From: Planctomycetales bacterium 71-10
Lineage (GTDB): Bacteria; Planctomycetota; Planctomycetia; Isosphaerales; Isosphaeraceae
Length of the DNA stretch: 64,000 nt
Assembly (NCBI GenBank): GCA_001898385.1
Contig: MKTT01000119.1
Location: forward strand, 55,200-119,199
Direction of reading: 5' to 3'
Positions 1 to 8,058 of the stretch are shown here, piece after piece. Within the stretch, counting starts at the first letter, position 1; every line of letters begins with the position of its first letter. The position numbers were made by a program, and so were the translations under genes. Under the pieces are notes generated by a model. The model was given only the letters and a program-made list of their open reading frames with translations, was not told the DNA's origin and searched no databases.

Positions 1-2033
1 TCCGCGTAGAAGCCGGCGGCGCGGCGGGCCCCGACGCCGGCGTCCTCCTCGGCCTCCTCGTCGTCGACCTCGGCGGCGACGCCTCGGATGTAGGCGTCGA
101 CGGCCGGGTGGGCGGCGCGCGGGGCGGGGGCGGGGGCGTCGTCGCCGATCCGCTCGGCGAGCCGGCCGCGGAGGTGGAGCATCGGCGCCGGCCAGGCGCC
201 GCCGCAGGCCCGGTCGAGGACGTCCCGCGCCCGGCGCCAGTCGCCGGGCGAGTCCTCGCGACGGGCCAGGGCGCGGCCGTAGCGGAGGGCCTGCTCCAAC
301 AGCCAAAGCTCCAGGTCGTCGCGGTCGTCGCGGGGGAGGCGGGCGAAGTCGTCGCGGTCGCGCCACGCGGGGTCGCCGACGACGTCGTAGTCGCGCAGCG
401 CGGCGAAGGCGTCGGCGGCGGTCGTGGAATGCCGGCGGCGGCGCGGGTCGTCGCCCGGCCGCTGGGCGTGCAGGGCGCGGGACTCGGGCGAGTCCAGGAT
501 CCGGGCGTACTTGTGCCGGGCGGACCGCTCCAGGCGGGCCTGGGCGGAACGGCCGTCGGTCGCCAGCCAGGCGACCAGGCCGGCGGCGAGCAGGCCGGCG
601 GCGGCCGTGGCGAGCGGGCGGCGGCGGCGGCGGGCCCATCGGCCGGCGGCGTGCAGCCGAGACGGCTCGGGGGCGAAGGCGAGCGGGCGGTCGGAACGCC
701 AGCGGTCCAGGTCCTCGGCCAGCTCCAGCCCCCGCGAGTACCGCGCCGCGGGGTCGGGCCCCAGGGCGTACCGGAGGATCGCCCGCAGGCCCGCAGGCAG
801 CGACCGGCCGGCGTGGACCTCGGCCCGGCGGATCACCCAGGCCGGCCGCCGCCTCGCCTCGGCCATGACCCTCGCGGCGGAGACGAACGCGGCCCGGCCC
901 GCGGCCCGGCCCGGGTCGGCGCCGTCGGCCGGCGACCACCCCGTCAGCGACTCCAGCAGGACCATACCCAGCGCGTAGACGTCGGCCCGATGGGCCCGCT
1001 CGTCGTCGGGGGCGGGGGCGCCGTCGCCGGCCAGGGCGAGGAGCCGCTCGGGGGCCATGTAGGCCAGCGTCCCCCCCGCGTCGACCGCGTCGGCGCCCGT
1101 CCAGTCCTGGGCCAGGTTGAAGTCCAGGAGCATCGGCGTCCCGTCGGCCGCGATCAGGACGTTCGAAGGCTTCACGTCGCCGTGCGCCACGCCCCGCCGC
1201 CGTGCGTGGTCGAGCGCCTCGGCCAGCCGGGCGGCGATCCAGGCGAACGCCTCGGCGTCGCTCATCGCCCGCAGGATGGCCCGCGACGGCCCCGGCGCTC
1301 CGGAGGCGCGGTGCTCGGGGGCGGCCGTCGCGTCCAGGTCGTCCAGGAACCGCGACGGCCGCGCGCCGGCCGGCCGCGACCGCCGCCGCGCCAGCACGGC
1401 CGAGAGCGCCGCGCCCCCCAGGAACGGCATGGCGATGAGCTGCAAGGCCCCGTCGTCGACCTCGGCGTGGGTCAGCACCTCCACGATGTTCGGGTGCCGA
1501 GCGCGGGCCAGCAGCCAGGGCTCGCGCGTGGGCCGGGTCGTCACCTTGACCACCACCGGGCGGTCGGCCAGGTCGGCCTGGCGCGCCAGGAAGACCCGGG
1601 CGAAGCCCCCCTCCCCCAGCTCGCGCTCCAGGACGTAAGGGCCGATCGCGTCGCCGGCGACCGGCAGGGGGTCGTCGTCGGCCTCGTCGAACCGGCCCAG
1701 GAGCGAGTCCGGGCAGGCGGCGTCCAGGCCCAGGAGCCGCTCCAGGGCCCCGCGGTGCTCGGGGAAGCGGGCGAGGTAGGCCGACTTCGACGGCGACAGG
1801 CCGGCGGTCATCGCCAGCCGGTATTCGCGATACACCAGCTCGACGGCGCGGTCGGGCGGCCAGAGGCGGGCCCCCTCCAGGTACGACTCGGCCGGGGCCG
1901 GCTCGCCCCGGCCCCAGCGGTCGGTCAGGTCGGCGATGGCCGCGGAGTAGACGTCCGGCCGGGGCGCGCGCGACGACGGCCGGTCGGCGCCGGGCCCGAG
2001 CCTGGACGAGACCCCGCCCGGCTTCACGCCCAT
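1..2033 (-). CDS. Ser/Thr protein kinase, membrane-anchored, 3' end outside window
   Basis: The frame is open from an ATG at 2033 to the window edge, so the C-terminus is missing. The N-terminal ~130 residues look like the usual planctomycete linker. The kinase domain then shows the glycine loop GEGGFARVF (about 140-148), the ATP-binding lysine in VVVKV (about 163), the catalytic loop HGDVKPSN (about 284-291), DFN in place of DFG (about 304-306) and the APE motif (MAPERL). An Arg-rich stretch followed by one hydrophobic segment near residue 470 suggests a membrane anchor with the remainder outside the cytoplasm. The start overlaps the stop of the ECF sigma gene by 10 nt, so the two are probably translationally coupled and act together. 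HGD and DFN variants are familiar in planctomycete kinases, so activity is likely but unproven. Confidence 0.9.
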   Translation of the reverse strand, partial: MGVKPGGVSSRLGPGADRPSSRAPRPDVYSAAIADLTDRWGRGEPAPAESYLEGARLWPPDRAVELVYREYRLAMTAGLSPSKSAYLARFPEHRGALERLLGLDAACPDSLLGRFDEADDDPLPVAGDAIGPYVLERELGEGGFARVFLARQADLADRPVVVKVTTRPTREPWLLARARHPNIVEVLTHAEVDDGALQLIAMPFLGGAALSAVLARRRSRPAGARPSRFLDDLDATAAPEHRASGAPGPSRAILRAMSDAEAFAWIAARLAEALDHARRRGVAHGDVKPSNVLIAADGTPMLLDFNLAQDWTGADAVDAGGTLAYMAPERLLALAGDGAPAPDDERAHRADVYALGMVLLESLTGWSPADGADPGRAAGRAAFVSAARVMAEARRRPAWVIRRAEVHAGRSLPAGLRAILRYALGPDPAARYSRGLELAEDLDRWRSDRPLAFAPEPSRLHAAGRWARRRRRPLATAAAGLLAAGLVAWLATDGRSAQARLERSARHKYARILDSPESRALHAQRPGDDPRRRRHSTTAADAFAALRDYDVVGDPAWRDRDDFARLPRDDRDDLELWLLEQALRYGRALARREDSPGDWRRARDVLDRACGGAWPAPMLHLRGRLAERIGDDAPAPAPRAAHPAVDAYIRGVAAEVDDEEAEEDAGVGARRAAGFYA

Positions 2034-2641
2034 CCTCGGGCCTCCATCCGATCCCGGGCCGCCTCGATCGCCCGGCGCACGGTCTTCTCGTTGACGCCCA
2101 GCCGCGCCGCGATGTCGTCCACCGTCAGGCCGTCCTGCCGGAGCCGCAGGATCTCCACCTCGCGCTCCGGCCGGCCGGCGGTCAGCAGGGCGAGGCGGTC
2201 GCTCGCCTGGACGTTCTGGCTCGGCGTCGGGTCGTGCGCCGGCAGGTCGCGCGCCACCTCGCGCTCGCCCCGGCGGACGTACAGCGGCTCCTCGCGGGCG
2301 ATGGCGTACTTCGCCGTCCGGGTCAGCCGCCGGTCCTGCTCGAACACCTTGTTGCGCGCCACCCCGGCGAGGAACCCGCGGAGGTGCCGCGAGTTCTCGA
2401 ACTCCTTCGGCCCGGACTTCAGGTCGGAGAAGAAGCTCTGCCAGACGGCCTGCACGAAGTCCATGGAGTCGAACTGGGCCCGGAGCCGGCGCGGGAGCCG
2501 GCCCCGCACCATCATGCGGACCTCCCCCTCGAACCGGCCGACGAACGACCGGATCGCCTCCTGGTCCCCCTCGCGGGCCCGCGCGACCAGGTCCGCGACC
2601 TCGCGCGAGGCGTCCTCGCCCGCGCCTTCTTCTTCCGCCAT
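2024..2641 (-). CDS. ECF-type RNA polymerase sigma factor
   Basis: The 205-residue product has region 2 (FVGRFEGEVRMMV, then FDSMDFVQAVWQSFF) and a C-terminal region 4 helix-turn-helix (LTVDDIAARLGVNEKTVRRAI). The ATG at 2641 is chosen because GGGGAG lies about 8 nt upstream and the residues further upstream are not sigma-like. The gene overlaps the downstream kinase gene by 10 nt. This ECF sigma-kinase pairing is a known planctomycete arrangement in which the kinase is thought to control the sigma factor instead of a classical anti-sigma factor. That functional link is inferred from position. Confidence 0.92.
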   Translation of the reverse strand: MAEEEGAGEDASREVADLVARAREGDQEAIRSFVGRFEGEVRMMVRGRLPRRLRAQFDSMDFVQAVWQSFFSDLKSGPKEFENSRHLRGFLAGVARNKVFEQDRRLTRTAKYAIAREEPLYVRRGEREVARDLPAHDPTPSQNVQASDRLALLTAGRPEREVEILRLRQDGLTVDDIAARLGVNEKTVRRAIEAARDRMEARGWA

Positions 2642-3196
2642 CGGTCCGCTCCCCGCCTTGGAACGAGTCGGCCGGGCTCTCGTCGGGGGCCACGACGCCC
2701 CCGCGCTCGCCGGGCCCATCCGGGAACCGTCGCACGGGAACCGAGGGACGCGGGCCGCCTTCGCGGCCCACTCGTGCATGGAGGCGAACTCGCCGCACAA
2801 CCATTAATTAAACATCCTCCAGGGAGCGAATTCCAGCCCGACGCGAGAAAAAGCGTCCGGACGGGCCGATCGCGGCGGATCTCCCGATCGCGACGACCCC
2901 GGCCCGCCCCGCCCCGCCGCCCCCGCGAGGGCCGGCGTCTTATTTCGCGCGCGTATCGACGTCAGCCGCGGAGGTCCGCCAAAAAAATCCCGGGGGCATG
3001 TCCACATTTCCCGCCGCTTCGCAACTGGCCATGGGTTGCTCCTTCCAAGGTTGGATGCGAAGACGCCCAGGCGCAAGGCCGCTCCGGAGCCGTCCCGACC
3101 GTCCAGCCATCCCCGAGGGGCTCGCCCGCCGGCGATTCGGACGGGCCGGTTTCAGGCAGACACCACGAGACGGCGACCAGGGCCGGGAGTACGTTC
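2642..3196. promoter_or_regulatory. Divergent intergenic region between two sigma-factor genes
   Basis: This 555-bp gap separates the ECF sigma gene (minus) from the sigma-70-family gene (plus) and must hold both promoters. An AT-rich patch with TTAATTAA at about 2805-2812 is conspicuous in such GC-rich DNA and lies about 165 bp upstream of the ECF start. A short A-run is near 2982-2988. No convincing gene was seen. Confidence 0.4.
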
Positions 3197-4042
3197 ATGT
3201 CTCGCTTCCACGCGACGGAAGGCGGCGCCGCGCACGACCTCCAGACCTACTTCCACGACATCAACGAGACCGCCCTCCTCACGGCCGAGGACGAGCGCAG
3301 CCTCGCCCGGCGGATCGCCGGCGGCGACTCCGAGGCCAAGGGCCGGATGATCCGGGCCAACCTCCGCCTGGTCGTGCGGATCGCCCGCGACTACCTGGGC
3401 CGCGGGATGTCGCTGGAGGACCTGATCGGCGAGGGGAACCTCGGGCTCATCCGCGCGGCCCAGGAGTTCGACCCGGCCTTCGGCGTCCGGTTCAGCACCT
3501 ACGCCGGCTACTGGATCAAGCAGTCGATCCGACACGCCCTGATCAACACCGCGACCACCATCCGGATCCCCGCCCACATGGTCGGCCTGCTCACCAAGTG
3601 GCGCCGCGCCGAGCGGTCGCTCACCCGCGACCTGGGCCGCCCCCCGCTCTTCGAGGAGATCGCCGACTCCCTGGGCCTCTCGGAGATGCAGCGCTCGCTG
3701 GTGGCCAAGGCCAGGCGGGCCAACCAGCTCAAGCTGGAGGGCTCGGCCGCCGACGAGGACGACTACTGGTCGCCCGACGATTCCGTCGACCCGGCCGACG
3801 GCCCGACCGCCGACCTGGAGGCCGACGACGACCGCGCCGAGTTGATCCGACGGCTGGCCGTCCTGGACGAGCGCGAGCGCCTGGTGTTGACCTACCGCTA
3901 CGGCCTCCAGGGGGCCGCCCAGCTCACCCTCAAGGAGATCGGCGAGCGCCTGGGCGTCACCCGCGAGTGGGTCCGCAAGCTGGAACTCCGCGCCGTCCGC
4001 AAGCTCGACGCCTCCGCCCGCTCGGCGGCCATGGCCTCCTGA
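3197..4042 (+). CDS. RNA polymerase sigma-70 family factor (group 2/3, RpoD/RpoH-like)
   Basis: The 281-residue protein has region 1.2 (LQTYFHDINETALLTAEDE), the highly conserved region 2 (NLRLVVRIARDYLGRGMSLEDLIGEGN, then FSTYAGYWIKQSIRHAL), region 3 and region 4 with the -35 recognition helix (LTLKEIGERLGVTREWVRKLE). It lacks the long N-terminal region of the housekeeping factor, so it is an alternative sigma of the RpoD/RpoH type. ATG 3197 is preceded by GGGAG with a 7-nt spacer. It ends convergently with the gene at 4085, with a hairpin between them. Confidence 0.93.
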   Translation: MSRFHATEGGAAHDLQTYFHDINETALLTAEDERSLARRIAGGDSEAKGRMIRANLRLVVRIARDYLGRGMSLEDLIGEGNLGLIRAAQEFDPAFGVRFSTYAGYWIKQSIRHALINTATTIRIPAHMVGLLTKWRRAERSLTRDLGRPPLFEEIADSLGLSEMQRSLVAKARRANQLKLEGSAADEDDYWSPDDSVDPADGPTADLEADDDRAELIRRLAVLDERERLVLTYRYGLQGAAQLTLKEIGERLGVTREWVRKLELRAVRKLDASARSAAMAS

Positions 4043-4051
4043 CGCCGCGGC

Positions 4052-4071
4052 CGGGGGCGGGGCCGCCCCCG
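4052..4071. terminator. Hairpin between convergent genes
   Basis: A 7-bp GC-only stem (CGGGGGC/GCCCCCG) sits in the 42-bp gap between two convergent stop codons. There is no U-tract. A bidirectional terminator role is inferred from position. Confidence 0.45.
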
Positions 4072-4084
4072 CCCCGCCCGCCGC

Positions 4085-6328
4085 TCAGCGCGTGAAGGTC
4101 AGCGCCGGGCCCTTGCCCCCCTCGGCGGGGCTGAAGGTGAACGAATTGGGGCCCACGGCCGACACCTTGCCGGAGAGGGGCGGGCCCTCCTCCTGGAACA
4201 GGCCGAGGACGTCGTCCTTGTAGCCGGCCATGCCGGTGAGCGTCTGCTTCTGGCCCTTCGCGTCGACCTCCCAGGTGAAGACGCCGTCCTCATCCAGGGT
4301 CAGCGAGATGGTCAGGTCGGCCGAGGGCTTGGCCGTCCACTTGCCCAGCAGGTTCGCCGGCGGCGGCGGCGGGTGGTCGACCTCGCCTTCGGGCTGGGCC
4401 GCGACGGCCGGCGGCTGGCCCGCGTCCCCGGCGGCCGGCGGCTGGGCCGGCGCGGCCTGGGACTTCGCCACCTCGTCGGCCTTCTTCAGCGCCTTGACGA
4501 ACGAGGCCGAGAGCGTGTCGCTCGGGGCGTGCTTCAGCACCTCCTCGAACTGCATCGCGGCCGACGGCTTGTGGCCCTGCACCATGTAATGATACGCCAG
4601 CAGGAAGTAGGGCGCGGCGTCGTCGGGCTTCGACTTGACCACGGCCTCCAGCGCCCGGAGCTGGTTCGTGTACGTGCCGACGTCCGGGTAGAGGCCGACG
4701 AGCGTCTCCCAGTTCCAGCCCGGCCCGGCGGAGAGGACCGCGTACAGGACCGACGCCGCCTCGTCGAACCGCCCGAGCGCGAACAGGCAGAGGGCGCGGA
4801 ACTCGTGGATCACCGGGACGTCCGGCGTCTTCTTCAAGACCTGGTCGATCAGCGACAGCGCGTGGCCGTAGTCGCCCGACTTGAAGGCGTCGCGCGCGGC
4901 GGCGAAGACCTGCTCGCTCGTCTCGGCGACGTCCTCGGCCGGGGGCGGGGCGGCGGCGTTGATGGGCCGCGAGTAGTCGTACACCGCGGCCGTCTGCTGC
5001 ACCACCTGGGCCGGTTGGGCCGCGACGACGGACGAATAGTAGGGGTTCGTGTAGTCGCTGTAGATGCTCTGGCTCGCGACCGTCCCCAGGCCCCACGTGT
5101 CATACGCGCCGACGCTCCAGGTCGGGAAGTAGTCGTACACGCCCATCGTCTGCACCATGGGGACGCCGACCACCGTCGGCTGGAACCAGTTGGCCATCGT
5201 CCCCAGGCCCCACGTCGTCAGGGCTCCGGTGCCGAAGCCGGCCCAGAAGCCGTTCCCCCCCCAGCCGCCGCCGCCTCCCCACCAGTTATTGTTATTGACG
5301 ATGTTCGTGTTGTTGATATTGTTGATATTATTAATATTATTCCAGTTAGGCCGTCCGCCGCCCCAGTTGCCCCCCCATCCGGGGCGGTTCCAGTTGCCGT
5401 TGTTCCAGCCGGGCCGATTCACGCCGCTCCAGTTGGGCCGGTTGCCGTTCCAGCCCGGACGCCCCGGCACCCCGCCGTTCCAACCCGGACGGTTGGGGAT
5501 CCCGCCGCCGTTCCAACCCGGACGGTTGGGATTGCCGCCGCCGGCCCAGGGCGGGCGCGTGCCGCCGCCGTTCCAGCCCGGCCGATTGGGGATCCCGCCC
5601 CCGCCGCCGCCGGCCCAGGGCGGGCGCGTACCGCCGCCGTTCCAACCCGGGCGGTTGGGGATCCCACCACCGCCGGGTCGGTTGGGGATCCCGCCGCCGC
5701 CGGCCCAGGGCGGGCGCGTGCCGCCGCCGGGGCGATTAGGGATCCCGCCGCCGCCGGGTCGATTGGGGATCCCGCCCCCGCCTCCGCCGGGACGCCCCGG
5801 GATGTTCCCGCCGATCCCGCCGCCGGGACGGCCCGGGATGCCCCCGCCCGGTCGCCCTGGGATGTTCCCGCCGGGGCGATTGGGCAGGCCGCCGATCCCG
5901 CCGCCGGGGCGATTGGGCAGGCCGCCTCCGATCCCGCCGCCGGGGCGATTGGGCAGGCCGCCTCCGATGCCCCCCGGCCGATTGGGCAGGCCGCCTCCGA
6001 TGCCCCCGCCCGGCCGATTCGGCATGTTCGGACGCGTCATCCCGCCGGGACGCATGCCGCCGGGGTTGGGCCGCGTCATCCCGCCGGGACGATTCATGCC
6101 GCCCATGTTGGGCCGCGACTGCGGCATCGCGGGGCGGTTCATGGGCATCGACGGCCGCGTCATGCCCCCGGGCCTGGCCATACCTCCGGGGCGGGCCATC
6201 CCGCCGCCGCGCATCCCGCCGCCCCCGCGCATGCCGCCGCCCCGGCCGCGCTGGGCGAAGGCGGCGTCGCCGACGGCGAGGACGAGACCGAGACACGCGA
6301 CCGAGGAGACGACACGATGCCTGAACAT
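4085..6328 (-). CDS. Secreted Gly/Pro/Asn-rich repeat protein with C-terminal TPR region
   Basis: The 747-residue protein starts at ATG 6328 (upstream GCGAGG) with a signal peptide ending AFA-QR. Residues about 25-330 are low complexity, dominated by repeats of the form PNRPGGG and PGRPGWNGG with GTRPPWAGGG units. A stretch rich in Asn and Ile (NNINNINN-type) then leads into a Trp/Gly segment. From about residue 500 there is a TPR-like region (ARDAFKSGDYGHALSLID, ALCLFALGRFDEAASVL) and a C-terminal ~80-residue beta-rich segment beginning LLGKWTAKP. The repeat half suggests an extended surface or matrix protein and the TPR half suggests protein binding. No enzymatic motif is visible and the precise role is unknown. 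Confidence 0.88.
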   Translation of the reverse strand: MFRHRVVSSVACLGLVLAVGDAAFAQRGRGGGMRGGGGMRGGGMARPGGMARPGGMTRPSMPMNRPAMPQSRPNMGGMNRPGGMTRPNPGGMRPGGMTRPNMPNRPGGGIGGGLPNRPGGIGGGLPNRPGGGIGGGLPNRPGGGIGGLPNRPGGNIPGRPGGGIPGRPGGGIGGNIPGRPGGGGGGIPNRPGGGGIPNRPGGGTRPPWAGGGGIPNRPGGGGIPNRPGWNGGGTRPPWAGGGGGGIPNRPGWNGGGTRPPWAGGGNPNRPGWNGGGIPNRPGWNGGVPGRPGWNGNRPNWSGVNRPGWNNGNWNRPGWGGNWGGGRPNWNNINNINNINNTNIVNNNNWWGGGGGWGGNGFWAGFGTGALTTWGLGTMANWFQPTVVGVPMVQTMGVYDYFPTWSVGAYDTWGLGTVASQSIYSDYTNPYYSSVVAAQPAQVVQQTAAVYDYSRPINAAAPPPAEDVAETSEQVFAAARDAFKSGDYGHALSLIDQVLKKTPDVPVIHEFRALCLFALGRFDEAASVLYAVLSAGPGWNWETLVGLYPDVGTYTNQLRALEAVVKSKPDDAAPYFLLAYHYMVQGHKPSAAMQFEEVLKHAPSDTLSASFVKALKKADEVAKSQAAPAQPPAAGDAGQPPAVAAQPEGEVDHPPPPPANLLGKWTAKPSADLTISLTLDEDGVFTWEVDAKGQKQTLTGMAGYKDDVLGLFQEEGPPLSGKVSAVGPNSFTFSPAEGGKGPALTFTR
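5443..6040 (-). repeat. Coding tandem/interspersed repeats (PNRPGG-type)
   Basis: Within the secreted repeat protein the DNA itself is repetitive. Units such as GGGATCCCGCCGCCG with CGATTGGG or GGTTGGG recur about every 27-45 bp, and a longer unit (GGCCCAGGGCGGGCGCGT) appears four times at about 5545, 5611, 5701 and nearby. This arrangement favours slippage and recombination and therefore length variation between strains. Confidence 0.75.
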
Positions 6329-6530
6329 GACCGGGCCTCGCACTGCACGGGGGAGTCGGCCGCGATCCGTGCGGGCGTGGGGTCGGGCGGTCCTTCCGCG
6401 GCCGCCGGGCCGCGTCCCTCGGGTCGGGTCTGCGTCGCGATCGGATCGATTACGGGGCCGCGAGACGGACTTCAGCGGGGAATGGCGAAGCGACGGCGGC
6501 CCTTCCACCCGGCGGGCCGCCGATCGCGCC

Positions 6531-6580
6531 CCCCCCTCATTCGCCCCTCCGGGGCCCCTTCTCCCACGAGGGGAGAAGGG
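6531..6580. repeat. Half copy of dispersed palindromic intergenic repeat
   Basis: The segment holds CCCTCAT-CGCCCCTCCGGGG followed by the hairpin CTTCTCCC...GGGAGAAGG. It matches the 3' half of the full elements at 38119 and 56129. It lies between the stop of the gene at 6612 and the start of the gene at 6328, both minus. Confidence 0.7.
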
Positions 6581-6611
6581 GGAACCTAGGGGATTTTGAT
6601 CGCCCTCGCGG

Positions 6612-7658
6612 TCACTTCGCCTTGGGGGCCTCGCCGCCGGGGGCGGGGGCCTTGCGGACCATGACGAGGTCGACGATGTCTTCCTCGACCTGGCCGCCGA
6701 TGATCCGGTCGACGGAATCGGTCTTCACGGAATCCTTGTTGAGGATGGTGTGGATCTGGGTGCTGGAGTTGGGAAGTCCGTTGCGCATGACGCCGAACGC
6801 CTTGACCACCCACTGGTCCTCGCCGATGCGGGTCCAGGTCCCCTCGCCGCGGCCCCCCTCGGAGTCGAACAGCCAGGACTTGATCTGGCCGGTCTGGGGG
6901 TCCCAGCCGATGAACATGGTGGCCGACGACTTCGGGCCGCCGTCGATCTCGGCGCTGTGGGTGCGGATCAGGTAGCTGCGGTTCTCGGCCCACTTGATCT
7001 CGGCGGTGACCTTGTGGTGGTCGCCCTCGTCGACCCACTCGCCGACCATCCATTCCAGGTCCTTGAGCCGATCGTAGGGCTCGACGTCCTCGGCGGGGGC
7101 GGGGTACTCGCGGATCTCGGAGATCGACCAGGCACCGGCCTTCTGGACGACCAGGGTGCTGAACCGGAGGTAGTCGGCCGCGTCGCCGGCGGCCGAGGCG
7201 ACCCGCGACCGGCCCTCGATCCGGGCGACGTCCGGCGTGATGAAGCGGATCGACTCGACGTGAGGCTCTAGCTTCAGGCCGCCGCCGTCGGCGAAGGAGT
7301 CGGCGTACATCCGGCCGATCTCGGCCTTGCCGCGGACCTCCAGGCCGTCCGGGTCGACGATCACGGCGTCGTCGGCGTAGAGGGCGGTCAGGGCCGAGGC
7401 GTCGCCGGCCTCGTAGGCTCTGGCGAACTCGGCGACGCGGGCCATCACGGCCTTCTCGGCGGGCGTCGAAGCCTGGAAATCGGCGGGCGTCGTCGCGGCG
7501 GGCGTCGTCGCGGCGGGTGCCGGCAACGGCCCCCCGGCCTTCTCCAGGGCGGGGGCGGGTGCCTGCGCCGGGGCGGGGGCCTGCCAGGGGGCGGCGGCCG
7601 CCGCCAGCCCGACGGCCGTCACGGCCGCCGCGATGGTCTTCGTCCAGGGGGATCGCAT
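6612..7658 (-). CDS. SgcJ/EcaC-type (NTF2-like, DUF4440) secreted protein
   Basis: The 348-residue protein begins with a signal peptide (TIAAAVTAVGLAAAAAPW) and a Pro/Ala-rich linker. An NTF2-like fold domain follows at about residues 65-185 (VAEFARAYEAGDASALTALYADDAV...GKAEIGRMY), typical of the SgcJ/EcaC family. A second domain at about 190-330 (LEWMVGEWVDEGD...) resembles lipocalin-like DUF1579-type modules. NTF2-like domains often bind small hydrophobic ligands, but no catalytic residues can be assigned. A half-repeat follows the stop codon. Confidence 0.85.
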   Translation of the reverse strand: MRSPWTKTIAAAVTAVGLAAAAAPWQAPAPAQAPAPALEKAGGPLPAPAATTPAATTPADFQASTPAEKAVMARVAEFARAYEAGDASALTALYADDAVIVDPDGLEVRGKAEIGRMYADSFADGGGLKLEPHVESIRFITPDVARIEGRSRVASAAGDAADYLRFSTLVVQKAGAWSISEIREYPAPAEDVEPYDRLKDLEWMVGEWVDEGDHHKVTAEIKWAENRSYLIRTHSAEIDGGPKSSATMFIGWDPQTGQIKSWLFDSEGGRGEGTWTRIGEDQWVVKAFGVMRNGLPNSSTQIHTILNKDSVKTDSVDRIIGGQVEEDIVDLVMVRKAPAPGGEAPKAK

Positions 7659-7999
7659 GGGGGGCCCTCGCTACGGACGTGACGACGATCGGCCCCGCGC
7701 GACGCCGGCGCGGGACGCCGCGGGGCGTCGCTCTATTCTGTCTTAGTCCCGCGCCGAGCCCGGATCCAGGGGGCGAGGCTCACCCGGGCGAAAATTGCGG
7801 CGATGCGGGAGGCGGGATGAGCGGTCGCATGCGTGAAACTCGTGCAGGGCGTGTCAAGGACGACATCGCCCCCGCCGCGCCGCCCGCCACCCCGGCGAGG
7901 TTGGGGAAGCCTGCCGGCCCGCCGAGTTTTCGACGGGCGGTTCCATCATCAAGGAACCGGCGGGGCGGCGCGAGGCCCCCGAAACCACGACGCCCGGTC
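7659..7999. other. Intergenic region without recognisable gene
   Basis: This is the gap upstream of the SgcJ-like gene and downstream of the Gly-Thr repeat gene. It presumably contains the promoter of the minus-strand gene at 7658. No conserved motif or plausible reading frame was seen. Confidence 0.4.
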
Positions 8000-8025
8000 G
8001 GCGGCCCGAGAGCTCTCGGGCCGCC
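8000..8025 (-). terminator. 26-bp perfect palindrome downstream of Gly-Thr repeat gene
   Basis: The sequence GGCGGCCCGAGAG/CTCTCGGGCCGCC is a perfect inverted repeat with no loop bases. It lies 34 nt past the stop codon of the minus-strand gene at 8059. It would form a very stable RNA hairpin. No U-tract follows, so termination is inferred. Confidence 0.55.
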
Positions 8026-8058
8026 GCCGGGCGGTCGGGGCCATGAGTTTGGACTGGT

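Noticed and set aside
108..2807. Long plus-strand open frame opposite the kinase and ECF sigma genes
   Set aside because: It is an antisense shadow typical of GC-rich DNA. The product is a Gly/Arg/Val-rich chain without domains, and the minus strand carries clear kinase and sigma motifs.
5443..6040. Tandem repeat as a non-coding or CRISPR-like array
   Set aside because: The repeats keep the reading frame of the secreted protein throughout and encode a regular PNRPGG pattern.
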